NCBI GenBank assembly: GCA_032622095.1
Contig: CP136061.1
Location: 199,882,244 to 199,946,243 of the forward strand
DNA: 64,000 bases
Origin: Siphonodentalium dalli
Taxonomy: Eukaryota > Mollusca > Scaphopoda > Gadilida > Siphonodentaliidae
Reading direction: 5' to 3'
Below the pieces are notes generated by a model. That model ran no database searches, was not told the DNA's origin, and saw nothing but the letters and a program-made list of their open reading frames with translations. This document shows, piece after piece, positions 24,905-36,030 of the stretch. The position numbers and the translations under genes are program-made. Numbering within the stretch: the first letter of the stretch is position 1; each line of letters starts with the position of its first letter.

Positions 24905-26026
24905 ATGTTCTACTCGCATTATTCCGGAAATGTGACACTTAATCCGTCGGAAATAAGGTATACACAGGATTCCATTTGTTATCGATTTCGTCGTGGTCCC
25001 TGTATAGGTGATGGTCTCTGTATAGGTGATACGCTGGACGATCTGTTAACAGGAAAAAGCGAAATCACAGACATACCACGGATAACGGTGACAAGAATCG
25101 ACGACAAGTGGTATTCTGGAGACAACAGAAGATTGTGGGTTTTCAAAAAACTAAATGAGTTTGGTAAGCTGAATCGGGTGGAAGTTTCGAAAGGCTATGT
25201 CAATAGTTCAAAGTGGACTACCGTTACGGATGGAATAAGTATTCGCATACGAGGCGATCCTGGGGGTAATATTTGGCGGCGTTACTCGGGTAGGAGAAAT
25301 GCAAGTTCCAGGTTTGATGTTTCTGGTGAATATTCGCAGAACTCAAGATACAAGGGCACCCCGTGCGACCGAGGGGGTTACCAGAGTTATGGATTAGAAA
25401 ATCCGCACCGAACTCGTCTGAGGGAAGATGACCCGGTCATTCGCAGTTATCAATGCAGTGCCAATAGTTCTGTTCGCGATTCTTGGCTAGGCGACACCCT
25501 CTCAGGGATGGCAAGGTTGAGCGTTGGAGAATATAAAGTAAAACACGTTGAGCCGATTTCTGCTGCAAGGCAACAGCCAAAAACGGAGAAGAGTCGTGAA
25601 TTTAGTAGCCAAATCAGACCGCGCATAAAATCAAAAACAGTGGACAAAATGGCCCAGTTCGGGAATGATCTACGAGATATGAGACGAAAACAACGTGATG
25701 GGATCCGGATCACGAGATATCTTGACCCACTGGTGATCAAATATAGTTCATCTCCTTACTACACTACGGAAGTAACACGGAATCGCGCCGAATTCTGGGC
25801 GTCCAGGGCAAACCGTTTTACAGAGCTTATAGAGCCAATAGAAATACGAATTTTTGCAGAGAAAGATGGGAATGTATGTACGAGAAGATACACAGAGAGA
25901 CCCATGGTCCAAGATGGCAATTGTTTATTATACATAGCAAGGAAAATACGAAAACAAGACGTCAATTTTCGAATTGCTGTCACGTTATCGTCATCAAATC
26001 ATTACTATTTTAGAGATTCCGCCTAA
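24905..26026 (+). CDS. Intact SEIRYTQDSI/DNRRLWVFK-family protein, 373 aa, function unknown
   Basis: Single uninterrupted frame from ATG 24905 to TAA 26026, the only intact member of the family here. Residues about 10-95 form the conserved domain: LNPSEIRYTQDSICYRFRRG, a short insertion (GDGLCIGDTLDDL), then SEITDIPRITVTRIDDKWYS and GDNRRLWVFKKLNEFGKLNR. The order (PSxIRFTxxSI, a helix xTLDDL, IPxIxV, W/Y-S-x-[DN]-NRRLWVF) resembles the ParB/sulfiredoxin-like fold by pattern only, where the last motif would match the substrate or nucleotide-binding GxxRxxA loop; this is inference. A second conserved piece, DGISIRIRGDPGG then IWRR, matches copies A and B. The C-terminal 230 residues are Arg/Ser-rich without a recognised domain. 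It lies antisense in USP intron 2. The start could be further upstream if an exon is spliced on. Confidence 0.72.
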   Translation: MFYSHYSGNVTLNPSEIRYTQDSICYRFRRGPCIGDGLCIGDTLDDLLTGKSEITDIPRITVTRIDDKWYSGDNRRLWVFKKLNEFGKLNRVEVSKGYVNSSKWTTVTDGISIRIRGDPGGNIWRRYSGRRNASSRFDVSGEYSQNSRYKGTPCDRGGYQSYGLENPHRTRLREDDPVIRSYQCSANSSVRDSWLGDTLSGMARLSVGEYKVKHVEPISAARQQPKTEKSREFSSQIRPRIKSKTVDKMAQFGNDLRDMRRKQRDGIRITRYLDPLVIKYSSSPYYTTEVTRNRAEFWASRANRFTELIEPIEIRIFAEKDGNVCTRRYTERPMVQDGNCLLYIARKIRKQDVNFRIAVTLSSSNHYYFRDSA

Positions 26027-27836
26027 TTTCATGGGGATAGTTACTTATATACTGATGGAATCCTTTAGACTCGAGAGTCTCGCCGACATGTGGGATTTTC
26101 GCAAAATCATATGTAATGACCAGTAATAGTGGACTCATATATACACAAGACTTCTGTTTGTTATTTTTGTGACTTTTATATATACGGATTACCTTTCAGT
26201 TTTATATAGTTCTGTTAAAAAAAACATATGTATATATATTAATTTCAACTTACGAACTATTCCTTTTGAAGTCTAAAATTCTCACAAGAGACATTTGTCG
26301 GTTTTAGAGAACAAATTATACTTAGTCCACTTTTGTCACATTCCGATTCAGTTCCGAGGATCAACACAGATCGAAATAATCCACAACTGCTTTTATGTGG
26401 ACTTTATATACACCCAAACACTTATTAAAGTTAGATACTGTAGAGAAACGAATACTTTTTTCTTCAGAACGGAAGAACGTTCATGGTCATTATATTTCTA
26501 CAATGGCAAAATAAAGTGCGTCTCACTTTTTTCAAGAACATTGTAATCATATGATAATCATCTATCCTCTATAACGTAGATGACAAATTTAAAGTGTGTA
26601 GAGCCTGTTAATCTGTATTTTGTATATTATGTTATCTGCCCACTTCCAAATTACGCATTCATATGTATGTAGATCAAACAAGCCACGCCATTTTAAGGAA
26701 ATGTGTCCCGATTATTGTAATTGAAAATCGGTGTCATCAAATGTTTGAAACATTTCTAGATGAGAGGAGATGAGAGGGAAAACTAACACACCTCTGTGCT
26801 ACATTGGGAAATACGTCCACATAGTTGACATATATGCAGGCAACTGATGATTGATCAGGTCAATCACATCGTGAATTCAACTATTATAAATGTAGATATA
26901 TTTAACTGTTAGGTCTCTAGTTGAATTTGAAACTAAATCCACTATTTCCTTGTTTTCGTGGAAACTTGCAACACTTTGAGCCAGCTTATTTTATTTAACA
27001 ATAACACTTGTAAGTAATGCCTTTCTATATACCATATAGCATGTCGACACACTCACTCCTTCGTAATCATATGTAGAATAACTGAATGTTAATTTACGTC
27101 CTTATCATGTACCGTCATGATTAATCATTCGCATTGACCAAGACATGTTATTTGTCATATGCAAACACGAACATTATAATGGTACCGTACTACTGCGAAA
27201 CTTATTTTTGAATCACTTTTGTGAAATATGATGATTTTGGATTATTTTTGGAGCTTTTATCTAATTGACAAAACGGTAATATCGATATTAAACTATTAAA
27301 GTTAAACGGACACGGCTCATTGGAGCTCCCGAAATTTGTCTGCGTAATTTGGAATGAGGTACATGTATAAGATAGGTTGACAAATACAAGAAATATTGAT
27401 ATACCGATCAGAAAAATAAGTGCCATGGTCACAGCCATTTTCGAGCAGTTTCCAATATTTAGCAAACATATATATAATATTTATTTCTACCATACCAGGA
27501 ATAGACTAATACGGAACGCTCTTTTATTTCGTGCCGTGTACATGGCTGTTGTTTGTTTGAGACACACACCCCTTGTTCAACATTGTATTTTGTATTACTT
27601 CAATGCGTTTTCTGGGGCATATAATATCCGTTGAATTAAAGGTAGTTCATATATTTATCGACCGATTTAGATACCGGCCAAAATTTAAAAGCGTATATAT
27701 TTAGGTGTATATTGGAGCGTAAACAGCCATGATCATGGGTTAAAATATAACTATACTATATATTTAATTCAGGATGTACCTGTCCTGTTAATGGGCTCAC
27801 ATCGCATACTTGTGAGTGGTAAACTTGTGAATTATT
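26027..27836. other. No gene recognised
   Basis: AT-rich. A minus-strand frame near 27430-27240 reads MAVTMALIFLIGISIFLVFV, like a signal anchor, but no splice sites or family match support it. The inverted relative of 22.98 kb is at 27300-27325. Confidence 0.4.
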
Positions 27837-27837
27837 C

Positions 27838-27901
<64 letters not shown>

Positions 27902-27926
27902 TCTATAGATATATATATATATATAT
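27837..27926. repeat. (TA)n microsatellite
   Basis: About 28 uninterrupted TA units, a short interruption (GCGTCTATAG), then eight more. Length is likely polymorphic. Confidence 0.97.
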
Positions 27927-28145
27927 GAAATGCCCACTCTGATTGCGTGACATATTCTTGGCAGACATGTGAAGGTTATATGCTGACAAATGCCGATTGT
28001 TGTTAGCATGACTTTCACGGGCTATTTTCACACACTGGCAAATTTGTCTGGCTTGTTTTACAGACAAATAGATACCTAAAGCTATAATGTGCCAGAAAAT
28101 GAACGAGAAAATGCTTATAAAATGCATCTATTCCACAGCCAACTA

Positions 28146-28359
28146 CAGTAATGCTCTAAGTAATCGACTTCTTAACCACAGCATAATTATGGGTAACTTT
28201 TCAGGATTTAGTCGGAAATATGGCTTGTTGCCATTCATCGGAAAGCTCTCCCCCGAGAGCTTTCCTATGAATGGCAACAAGCCATATTTCCGACTAAATC
28301 CTGAAAAGTTTCCCATAATTATGCTGTGGTTAAGAAGTCGATTACTTAGAGCATTACTG
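28146..28359. mobile_element. Near-perfect palindromic MITE with TA duplication, copy 1
   Basis: 214 bp made almost entirely of two inverted arms of about 105 bp, beginning CAGTAATGCTCTAAGTAATC and meeting around CTCTCCCCCGAGAG. Flanked by TA on both sides (28144-28145 and 28360-28361), as for Tc1/mariner-type insertions. Matching 'proteins' on both strands are the palindrome read twice. The near-identity of the arms implies a recent copy or gene conversion between arms. Confidence 0.92.
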
Positions 28360-28489
28360 TAAATGAGAAGTAACACGTCTGTAGTATCACCGGTATAACG
28401 ATGCTGCAGAAATTAACGTTGCCTGTAAATGAGCTTCGACTGTCTCGCAATAATCAATTATACAGGTATTTGAAGTATCACCGTTACTA

Positions 28490-28953
28490 GATCATGCCAT
28501 GAATATCTATTCTGGCTAACGCCCGTTGAGATCATATTCCACCAGTACAAAACCGTTTTGAACGTTTTGATATTCTGACCCATTCTGATGGGGAACTATA
28601 TATAGCACTGAACAAACAAAGTATGGAATATATATCTTTGTTAATGGTTGTTCCTCAATAATCTACTTCACATTAGGGGGTGGTCCCAACTCGAGATTGC
28701 ATGTTTTGCTTTGACTTTTGTGTGCCGATATCGCAATATACATTGAATTCATTACCCATGCAGGAGAAATCCAATAACTGTAAGCGACGCAAAGAAAAAT
28801 CGCCCACAAAGTCACTTAAATAAGAAATATATTCCCAACGTTAGTTATCCTAATGTATAAGGTTCCCTGTCAAAACTTAAAAGAGTTACAAGGTTTTGTA
28901 TACTGGTGAAATCTCTACGGGCGTTAGCCAGAGTATAGAGATTCGTGAAATGA
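28490..28953. mobile_element. MITE with TCTGGCTAACGCCCGT inverted repeat
   Basis: Left arm ATCATGCCATGAATATCTAT then TCTGGCTAACGCCCGTTGAG pairs with the right arm ATCTCTACGGGCGTTAGCCA then GAGTATAGAGATTC, about 40 bp with a few mismatches. No coding frame inside. Confidence 0.72.
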
Positions 28954-29099
28954 TCTACATTGTTACATGCGGAACTACAGAAAGTTTACTTTTCATGTCG
29001 TCAGCTTTGGTAAAAAATCAAAGACACATTTTTTAAGCATGTTGTCGTTCATATTAACTCGCTATCGAGAAAGGTAGACAACATCAGCCTATAATTAAG

Positions 29100-29510
29100 G
29101 AAGGGAGGAGATTGTGCAGGACCGGTTCTAATATGAAAAATGAGTATCACTTCATTATGGAATGTCCACACTATTTCGATCTCAGAAATGAACTTTTCCA
29201 AATTGTTGGTAGTTATCACAGTAATTTTGCAAGTATGTAAAACGATCAGAAATTTAATTGTATAATGAAGAACGATACTCCTGACATAAGCAGCAAAATA
29301 TGCGACGTGGTCCGGCGCTTCTTCGATAAACGTTCAGAATGAATATTATGCACACCATCACACAATAAAACACATGTAGTTATACTTATTATACACATGC
29401 CATGTTCACATGCAATTATTTATTAATTATTGTCTTATTATGCATTGTATTCTTAGCATACTGCCTTTATTGGTGTTGATGCAAATAAATCTTATCTTAT
29501 TATGCCACAA
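29100..29510 (+). pseudogene. LINE ORF2 C-terminus and 3' tail
   Basis: Plus-strand reading gives GSNMKNEYHFIMECPHYFDL, RNELFQIVGSYHSNFASM, a stop, then SSKICDVVRRFFDKRSE and stop at about 29340. EYHF..ECP.Y..LR is the C-terminal knuckle of CR1/Jockey/I-type LINEs. An AT-rich 3' region follows and ends AATAAATCTTATCTTATTAT, a LINE-style short-repeat tail. 5'-truncated, as most LINE insertions are. Related to the minus-strand fragment at 20.0 kb. Confidence 0.75.
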
Positions 29511-29610
29511 TATGTTGTTTTTTTTTAAATGACAAATTTGCCAGCGTTTGAACGCGGTCATAATCAGAATATTTCCTTCATGTTCTGGTACGCCACAAGA
29601 CCTCTGTCCT

Positions 29611-31419
29611 AAATTACCACAATATATAATATGCTGTCCAGCGGTTAGAAAGAACTAAATAAATAGATTTACGTCCCTTTGGTTTTTTACGAATTAAAAA
29701 AAAATCGGGTACGCGATTGGTGTATAATTTCAAGTTTAGAAATTCAAGAAATATAATACTCATGACTTATAAACATGTGGGTGATTACTAGTCTGAAACA
29801 CGTTCGTGCCCAAAAAATACCGGGAGATTGTGGCTTGACATTGTCATTCGAATTGTGCGCAAAACGTGGGCAGTGTGGAAATCCCATATATTGGATAGTT
29901 CAAAAATGTGTGGCTCAAGAAGTACTCATTCGCGGGAAAAATGAAAGAAGAGTTGGTCTTCATTACCGTATGAGGCATACACTTCGTAACTCGCGAATTT
30001 AACGTGGGCGTATACACGTATAGCCAAAAGTTAATACTGAGGTCTATGGAAAACATTTAGTTCCATCTAACCCAGCAATGCTATCAGTATTGTAAATAGA
30101 ACAGGAGGCCACGACTTCATGTTATATAACAAAAATTGATGCTCATTTTATTTTGAAAACATTATTCAGTTTTGAAGTAGTAAAATATTAACGGGGCTTA
30201 CTTTGACAATAATTAGACCTTTGGAGTAAACAATGAGACGGGAACATTCGAATAATATGGAACTTAAATGTTCAGTTCACCGATACTAACATCTGAAAAT
30301 ATATAACTACCATTCATTAATATATACAAGTACTTTATGGCAAACGCTAACCTTATGTCATCGCCGATTTAAATAACAATTTCCCAGCAAAGAGTTATTA
30401 GCAGGCAAAATTTGACAAAAGTGTGTTTGTATATTTTCCAGAAACGGGTGTGCTCTAAAGTGTTAAATAATTGAATTTCTAAATAACTTTTGGTTTAACA
30501 CCAGGATAATAACCTTATACATAAGATACTGCATACAAAAATAAATACAATTTCAGAAAAGATCAATTAGGGATTTCCGGTCTTCCCCAGATCTATTTTT
30601 ACTGCCGCATGCAGTTTTCCTCTTTTCACACAGTGAGAATTATTCTCAATCAAAGCAATCAAAACATAGTTAAACGCACAATATACAGCGAAAATATTCT
30701 ACAAAATATAAATTGATGCAGGTACAGATCGGTACACGATCACTGTCGGATACCCGTTTAGGTTTGTACGTTTCAAGATGGCAGCGCCCAGTGGACAGGA
30801 TAAACAGTAAGTGTTTATATTGTCTTCAGGCATCAATTAACAACATCTTTCGGTGATACACCTTTAAACAGTTATGTAGGAATGTGTATGCCCAACACCC
30901 ACGTAACATTCCTTTCGCGTGACAGGCATGTGAAATGTTGCATTTGGCGTGTCAAGTCGTCATCAAATTTCGAAATTTTATCGAGGCGGCGAAATGTTCG
31001 CTTTTTCGTAATTTCATTCCCCACTAGCTGGTGTATAACAAATATTTCCATCAAATGTCACAAAACAAAACATAAAATGAAAGATCTTCTTCACGTTGTC
31101 ACTAGATATATGCTCAAACATTCCAACAAGACATGAAGCATTATTCTATGGTTTGTAAATATTGAGTAATCTTGTCCTGAAATTAACACTGAATTCCCCA
31201 TTTAAATTTTGCCACTTTATCTTCCTCTTAAATTTACCTGCCAGTGAATGTAAACACTATACTACGAGGGACGACTCTATACTATTCACTCGCCGATGAT
31301 GAAGAGAGTTATTCCTCTTGGAAGACTAACCGCGTATTTTCAGTGGGAATATCTCGCTGTGATATCGGGGCTCAAGCATTAGGTCGTTCCAAGAATGTTC
31401 AAAATTCAAAGGGACCCCA
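29611..31419. other. Mostly unassigned sequence
   Basis: AT-rich, no domain-bearing frame. It includes the candidate short first exon at 30778, given separately. Confidence 0.4.
30778..30806 (+). CDS. Candidate short first coding exon (MAAPSGQDK)
   Basis: TTTCAAG-ATG-GCAGCGCCC is a good start context, followed by nine codons (MAAPSGQDK plus two bases) and a consensus donor GTAAGTG at 30807. The GC-rich start stands out in an AT-rich region. No following exon was recognised, so this may be chance or a relic. It would be antisense to the USP gene. Confidence 0.22.
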
Positions 31420-31810
31420 TTCTTAAGGCGTTCGAAGTACATGGGCTCATGCGAAATAACATTCCATTATGTAAAACAACTATCACCAACAAGAACATGA
31501 AACATTTATTTATTTGTTCTTTTTTATGCTATTAATAACTCTGTTAAGGTTGAGTTACCAATAAAGTCCAATACGATACCAACGTTTGAGCAAAATGACG
31601 GTAAACATTGGAAAAGGTCAAAGTATTGAAAGATATTATGAAAATCTAAAATATTTGAACTTACTGCATGATTGGCGATGTTTGTTGACAAATCACTGTA
31701 ACAGTTTTGTTTTTATTAAATTGGTTTCGATACGCGAAAGTGAGTTATTGAAGAACTATCAATACTGTATATAAGAACAAAGTTTATCCATTTCTCGATG
31801 TTCTACTTAG
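31420..31810. repeat. Dispersed repeat shared with 58.0 and 60.4 kb
   Basis: GTAAAACAACTATCACCAAC and ATGAAAC match 58001-58040; TATTTGAACTTACTGCATGA, GGCGATGTTTGTTGACAAA and GTTCTACTTAGTGCTGATGT match 60455-60640 with moderate divergence. Probably parts of one old interspersed element, now split. Confidence 0.55.
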
Positions 31811-32390
31811 TGCTGATGTTTTTACAGACTTTGAACATTTACTCACTGCGAGTGCCTTGCCCCTTCAAGGTGATCTTAAGTTTGGTATTAACTATCCGTG
31901 TACTTCTTTGTTCCCGAACATATGGACCACCAGGGTTCAAGAGTCATTATTCTCAACACATTATATATAGGAATACATAGTAAATGCTTAACATTCTATA
32001 TATATCAATATTTCACCTCACTCAGAAATGGCGCCTTCTCATTGGTCTAGCGCTGTGTTCTATATTTAGAATTGTCGTGCTAAATTGATCACACTACTAT
32101 ACCGAACTAGCATGCAAATAACAATGAACAGAGGCAACAATCTAAAAAACAGATACACATATATGTGTCCACCAATTTACTAAGGCGTGTCCAAATGAAA
32201 TTAAAACATTACTGTGAACATGTTTTCACAGGAATGACGTCAATTTGCGAAGTGGCAACATTCGGTTGAATTAACATTTTGGTACAGTTTCGGGTTTTCG
32301 TGCTTTCACAACAAACCCCAAATAAAATACTGTGCGTTTCGGTTTATTGAACTTGATTTGAACACATTCTTGCGACGATAAACGTTTCTC
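31811..32390. other. No gene recognised
   Basis: AT-rich sequence with short frames only. Confidence 0.4.
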
Positions 32391-32394
32391 TTAA

Positions 32395-32863
32395 AGGTAC
32401 TCAACCCGTAAAGAGGGGCCCCATCTCAACAGATTCCAACAACAACAATCCGATCGGAGGGTCCTATATTACTATTTCTTTGGCTTTGGGGGTAAAAAAT
32501 ATTTGATTCGAGTCGAGGAACCCATCAAACAAAGCTCAGAGTTATTAGATATTGATTTTTGAAATTTGTTATAAACTCGAGATGAGTACTGCTAACTGCC
32601 GTAATCTGCTCTGGATGTGTTCTCCAAATCTATTCAAACAGACAAGGATGGATAACTCTAAAATCAAGTGGTAATTTTAACGCAATTTTGACTGAGTTCT
32701 GGACCAGATAGTATTCCCGATAATGAAAAATAATAGATTTCTAAAATCGATATCTAACAAATCTGAGCTTTGATGGGTGACTTCCTCGACTCGAATCAAA
32801 TATTTTTGACCCCCGAAGCCATTGAAATAGTAATTGAGAGGAGTTTTATCGGGTTGAGTACCT
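32395..32863. mobile_element. TTAA-type MITE, copy 2 (best preserved)
   Basis: TTAA on both sides (32391-32394, 32864-32867) and perfect terminal AGGTACTCAACCCG with its complement at the right. Long subterminal arms also pair: AAATATTTGATTCGAGTCGA on the left against TCGACTCGAATCAAATATTT on the right. TTAA duplication fits piggyBac- or Kolobok-type transposases. Confidence 0.9.
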
Positions 32864-32867
32864 TTAA

Positions 32868-33930
32868 GCTAAGATGATAATCATACAGCGTACTTGTTCT
32901 CAGTGAAACGAGTTGTACATGTTTTCCTTTAACGTCTTATGAAGGGAATTTGAACAGCACAGCAGTTGGTGCATGTTCGTAGGATATGGTTATATAATAT
33001 GCATGCTGCAAGTCCGAATTGTTCGGTGAAATATAATAAATAGAACATGTCCTGTCGTTGTCTACGTGGGGTATAGTGCCCTGTGGGGTGGATATAGTCA
33101 CTCCACTTCGCGTCGTAACTGTGACACTGGGCACTATGCTCGGATAGTCAAGGCAAACGTGAGGCAAACGCTCTTTATTTTTACCATATACGATATAGAC
33201 TAGGTAGCAGTACACGATTTATCAGGTTGTATAGGGTGGTCTGAAAAATATAAAAATAAGTACCTGGGGGCATAATTATAACAACCAATGTAGCCTGTGT
33301 TAAATATGACATTACTGGTTTGAATGTTTAATTATTTTACAATACTGGGAAAGTGCACAACAAAGTGAACAACTTGGATACGTAACTGTACGTAACATGA
33401 TTTTCATATTCAGTGATGGCCAACTCTGTGTGTTTGGGTTACATGCAAATAGCCTGTTTTCTCTCCCATGATTCTGTCATCTGCTACGATAATTTTTTTC
33501 TATTTCACATATTTCTCTTATCACATCGAAGAAGGTTATTTACTGACATTCGTTAAGTCGTGGTCTGTTTTTGTGTTGAACATGGTCAATTAGTAAAATT
33601 AGGCGTTTTGTGTGTGTAAACCAAGGGTCATAACTAATTGATAATAGAAGAATTTCCATAATTTCCATCCAAATTAAACATGTTTGATGGGACCTACATA
33701 TTTATGCCAAAGATAATGGATCCACATAGATTTTAAGTACAATACCCCCTCCCAAGTTGGCCAAAATTGCTGGAAATTGTGTACTATTACCCCAATAAGG
33801 AACTGTTTTATTGTTATATGCTGAAGAAGAGTACGTACCCGATTGTTCTAAATTATATAACCTAAATTGGTATTTCTGTATCACACACACAGTTTGTATA
33901 TGGGTAACGTATTGTTGATCCATTTAACAC
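32868..33930. other. No gene recognised
   Basis: No family match in either strand. One copy of the AACGCTCTTTAT motif is at 33167. Confidence 0.4.
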
Positions 33931-34926
33931 CGGAATTTATTGGGGGGAATTTATTGTTTTTGGACCAATATTTGAATATTTTCCTTCTTTTGTTAAAATT
34001 TTTGGACTGAAATGACCATCAGTTGGAAATTTTCTAAGTTTAAGGGGGGGGGGGGGGGTGTCAGGTTGAAAATTTCCAACACTTGGAAAGCTTGTGTCCT
34101 GGTCTCTCCCCCGTGGCCAGTCAAAAACTGCTAGTTAATTTAAGAAAACAATATTGTCCTACATTTGGTCAAAATTGTCACTGGAATTGTCATCAGTTGG
34201 AAATGTTCCAACCTAATTTTGGCAGTCAGGTTTGAAATTTCCAACTCTAGGAAGGCGTGAGGCTAGTCTAGATGCTAGGATTTTGCGATTTTCTTGTTCA
34301 GATTTCAAAAATTTCACACACCGGTCCGAACCATTGTCGGCCCGGTGTGTCCTGGTCCCTCCCTCGTGGCCAATACAAAACTTCTAATGAGTTTATGAAT
34401 AAAATATTTGACTACATTTGGTCAAAATTGTGGACCGAAATGGTCATCAGTTGGAAAGAACCTAAGGGTGAGTATGAGGTTTGATATTTCAAACACTAAG
34501 AAAACTTGAGATCAGTCTAGATGCTAGGATTGTCCGATTTTCTTGTTTAGTTTTCAAAATGTTCTCACATCGGGTCGAACAGCCATGATCGGCCCGGTGT
34601 GTCCTAGTAGGTTGCCCACAATCGTGCGTATTTTCTGGAGTTAGACCACTAGATGTTAGGATTTATGCAATTTTCAGGTTCAAATATCTGAATATTATCA
34701 TACCGGGTAGATAGAACCATGGTTTATGAATAGGCTATTAGGCCTGAACACATAGGTACAAGAGGGGAATGGAATTATGCAACCTTTGTTTGGTTCGATT
34801 CAAGGGGGGGGGGCGATGCAAATGGAATGATGCAAAACCTTGTGTTTGGTCTGATTCAAGAGGGGGTACAATTGGAATTCCCCAAGGTGGACACCCCCCA
34901 ACATAGACCCTCTTGCCACGTCCCTG
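33931..34926. mobile_element. hAT-like non-autonomous element, second copy, 5'-incomplete
   Basis: Homologous to 58205-59237: begins TTTATTGGGGGGAATTTATT, contains three diverged sub-repeats (CATCAGTTGGAAA near 34018, 34190 and 34446), poly-G tracts and GTGTCCTGGTCCCTCCCTCG, and ends GCCACGTCCCTG at 34926. The left terminus seen in the 58-kb copy was not found here. Short open frames inside are artefacts. Confidence 0.75.
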
Positions 34927-36030
34927 TAAACATTGTAAATAAGACAATATTATCCGATGCCGCCATGTTATTTTTCCATTTTCAATGTGAAAATTTATCG
35001 TGGACCAGGTGATCGCCACACCCAATCAGCTTGGATCATCAATTTGGTATCGATATAATACCAAAAGCTTTGGCACAGAGACGCATTTTGGTACTCTACA
35101 GAACCTAAACGGGTCGTTATATTTAACAGTGTACCCCTATATCTATCAATAACATCACTTTTCTTTTATTTCCATGCACCACTTCATTGGCTAATTGAAA
35201 ATTGAAGCATGGCCAGGTCCTCCATCAATTGCCAACTATATAGCAAGCAGTTCTTTTACGCAGTTCTAAAATTATTTCTTTAAAGTGAGTCAAAGCCTTC
35301 AAGATGTGCAATTGTGAAAAGTCTTGAACGTCTGAACAACATTGCTCTGACACCCTTTATTGTTCATGCAAGAAGTGCTCTCAACTGAACTATGTGGATT
35401 GAAATATAAGCCTTGGAAACGGCGTAAGTATAGGGAATATAAACTTCCTCTTATATTTTAAATAATTCACACAGGACTCAACACGAGTGCAGTATTATAT
35501 ATGGCGAATCAGCTATGATCTGCTGCCAGAAAATGATTAGTCTCTCTGGGCAGTATTTTAAACCTTGTAACATACGATTTATGTTCAGTGAAGAAATAAT
35601 ACAGAAAATGCTGTTATTTTCATGATAGCGAACCTGAGTAAGCATCCACATAAGTAAGTATTTACGAGAATAGCCCCCCCCCCTGAGTGGTCCTTGTTTC
35701 ATAGTTGTTTTACCATGCTAGAATAAACAGTGCCGAGGAAAGTACGAACTCCAAAGTATGCTCTAAAATTAGGTAGCCACATGACTAGAGGGAGTCCACC
35801 CAGGTAATCCGGTGCCGACAATTGGAGAAGAACTTAACAAACTTCATGAAATATAGCAGCAACATTCATGTAATCATGGTCATGGGCACATACCCATCTG
35901 GCGATGGGGATGGTCACTGACATGTGGGGAAATAAGGGACAGAGGCTAATGAGCATGATTCTGTATGTTCTGTCACAACATCGTAACATCCCACCCAGAC
36001 CCAAAATGAAGTCATCTGTTAGGCGTTGTG
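34927..36030. other. No gene recognised
   Basis: Unique sequence with no convincing exon. A poly-C run is at 35675. Confidence 0.4.

Larger units (their letters stand above)
28010..29610. mobile_element. Nested transposon stack in a degenerate MITE
   Basis: Pieces of a second copy of the 23.5-kb MITE appear in order: CACACTGGCAAATTTG (28030), CTATTCCACAGCC (28127), AATGAGAAGTAAC (28362), GCGGAACTACAGAAAGTTTA (28969), GTTCATATTAACTC (29048) and AATTTGCCAGCGTTTGAACG (29534). They are separated by a palindromic MITE (28146-28359), an inverted-repeat element (about 28490-28953) and a LINE 3' end (29100-29510). Confidence 0.7.

Noticed and set aside
28087-28376. Matching proteins on both strands
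   Set aside because: A palindromic MITE read from both sides gives the same peptide; not a gene pair.
32937-33215. 92-residue minus-strand ORF
   Set aside because: Considered as a further USP exon; sequence does not fit the family and the splice sites are absent.
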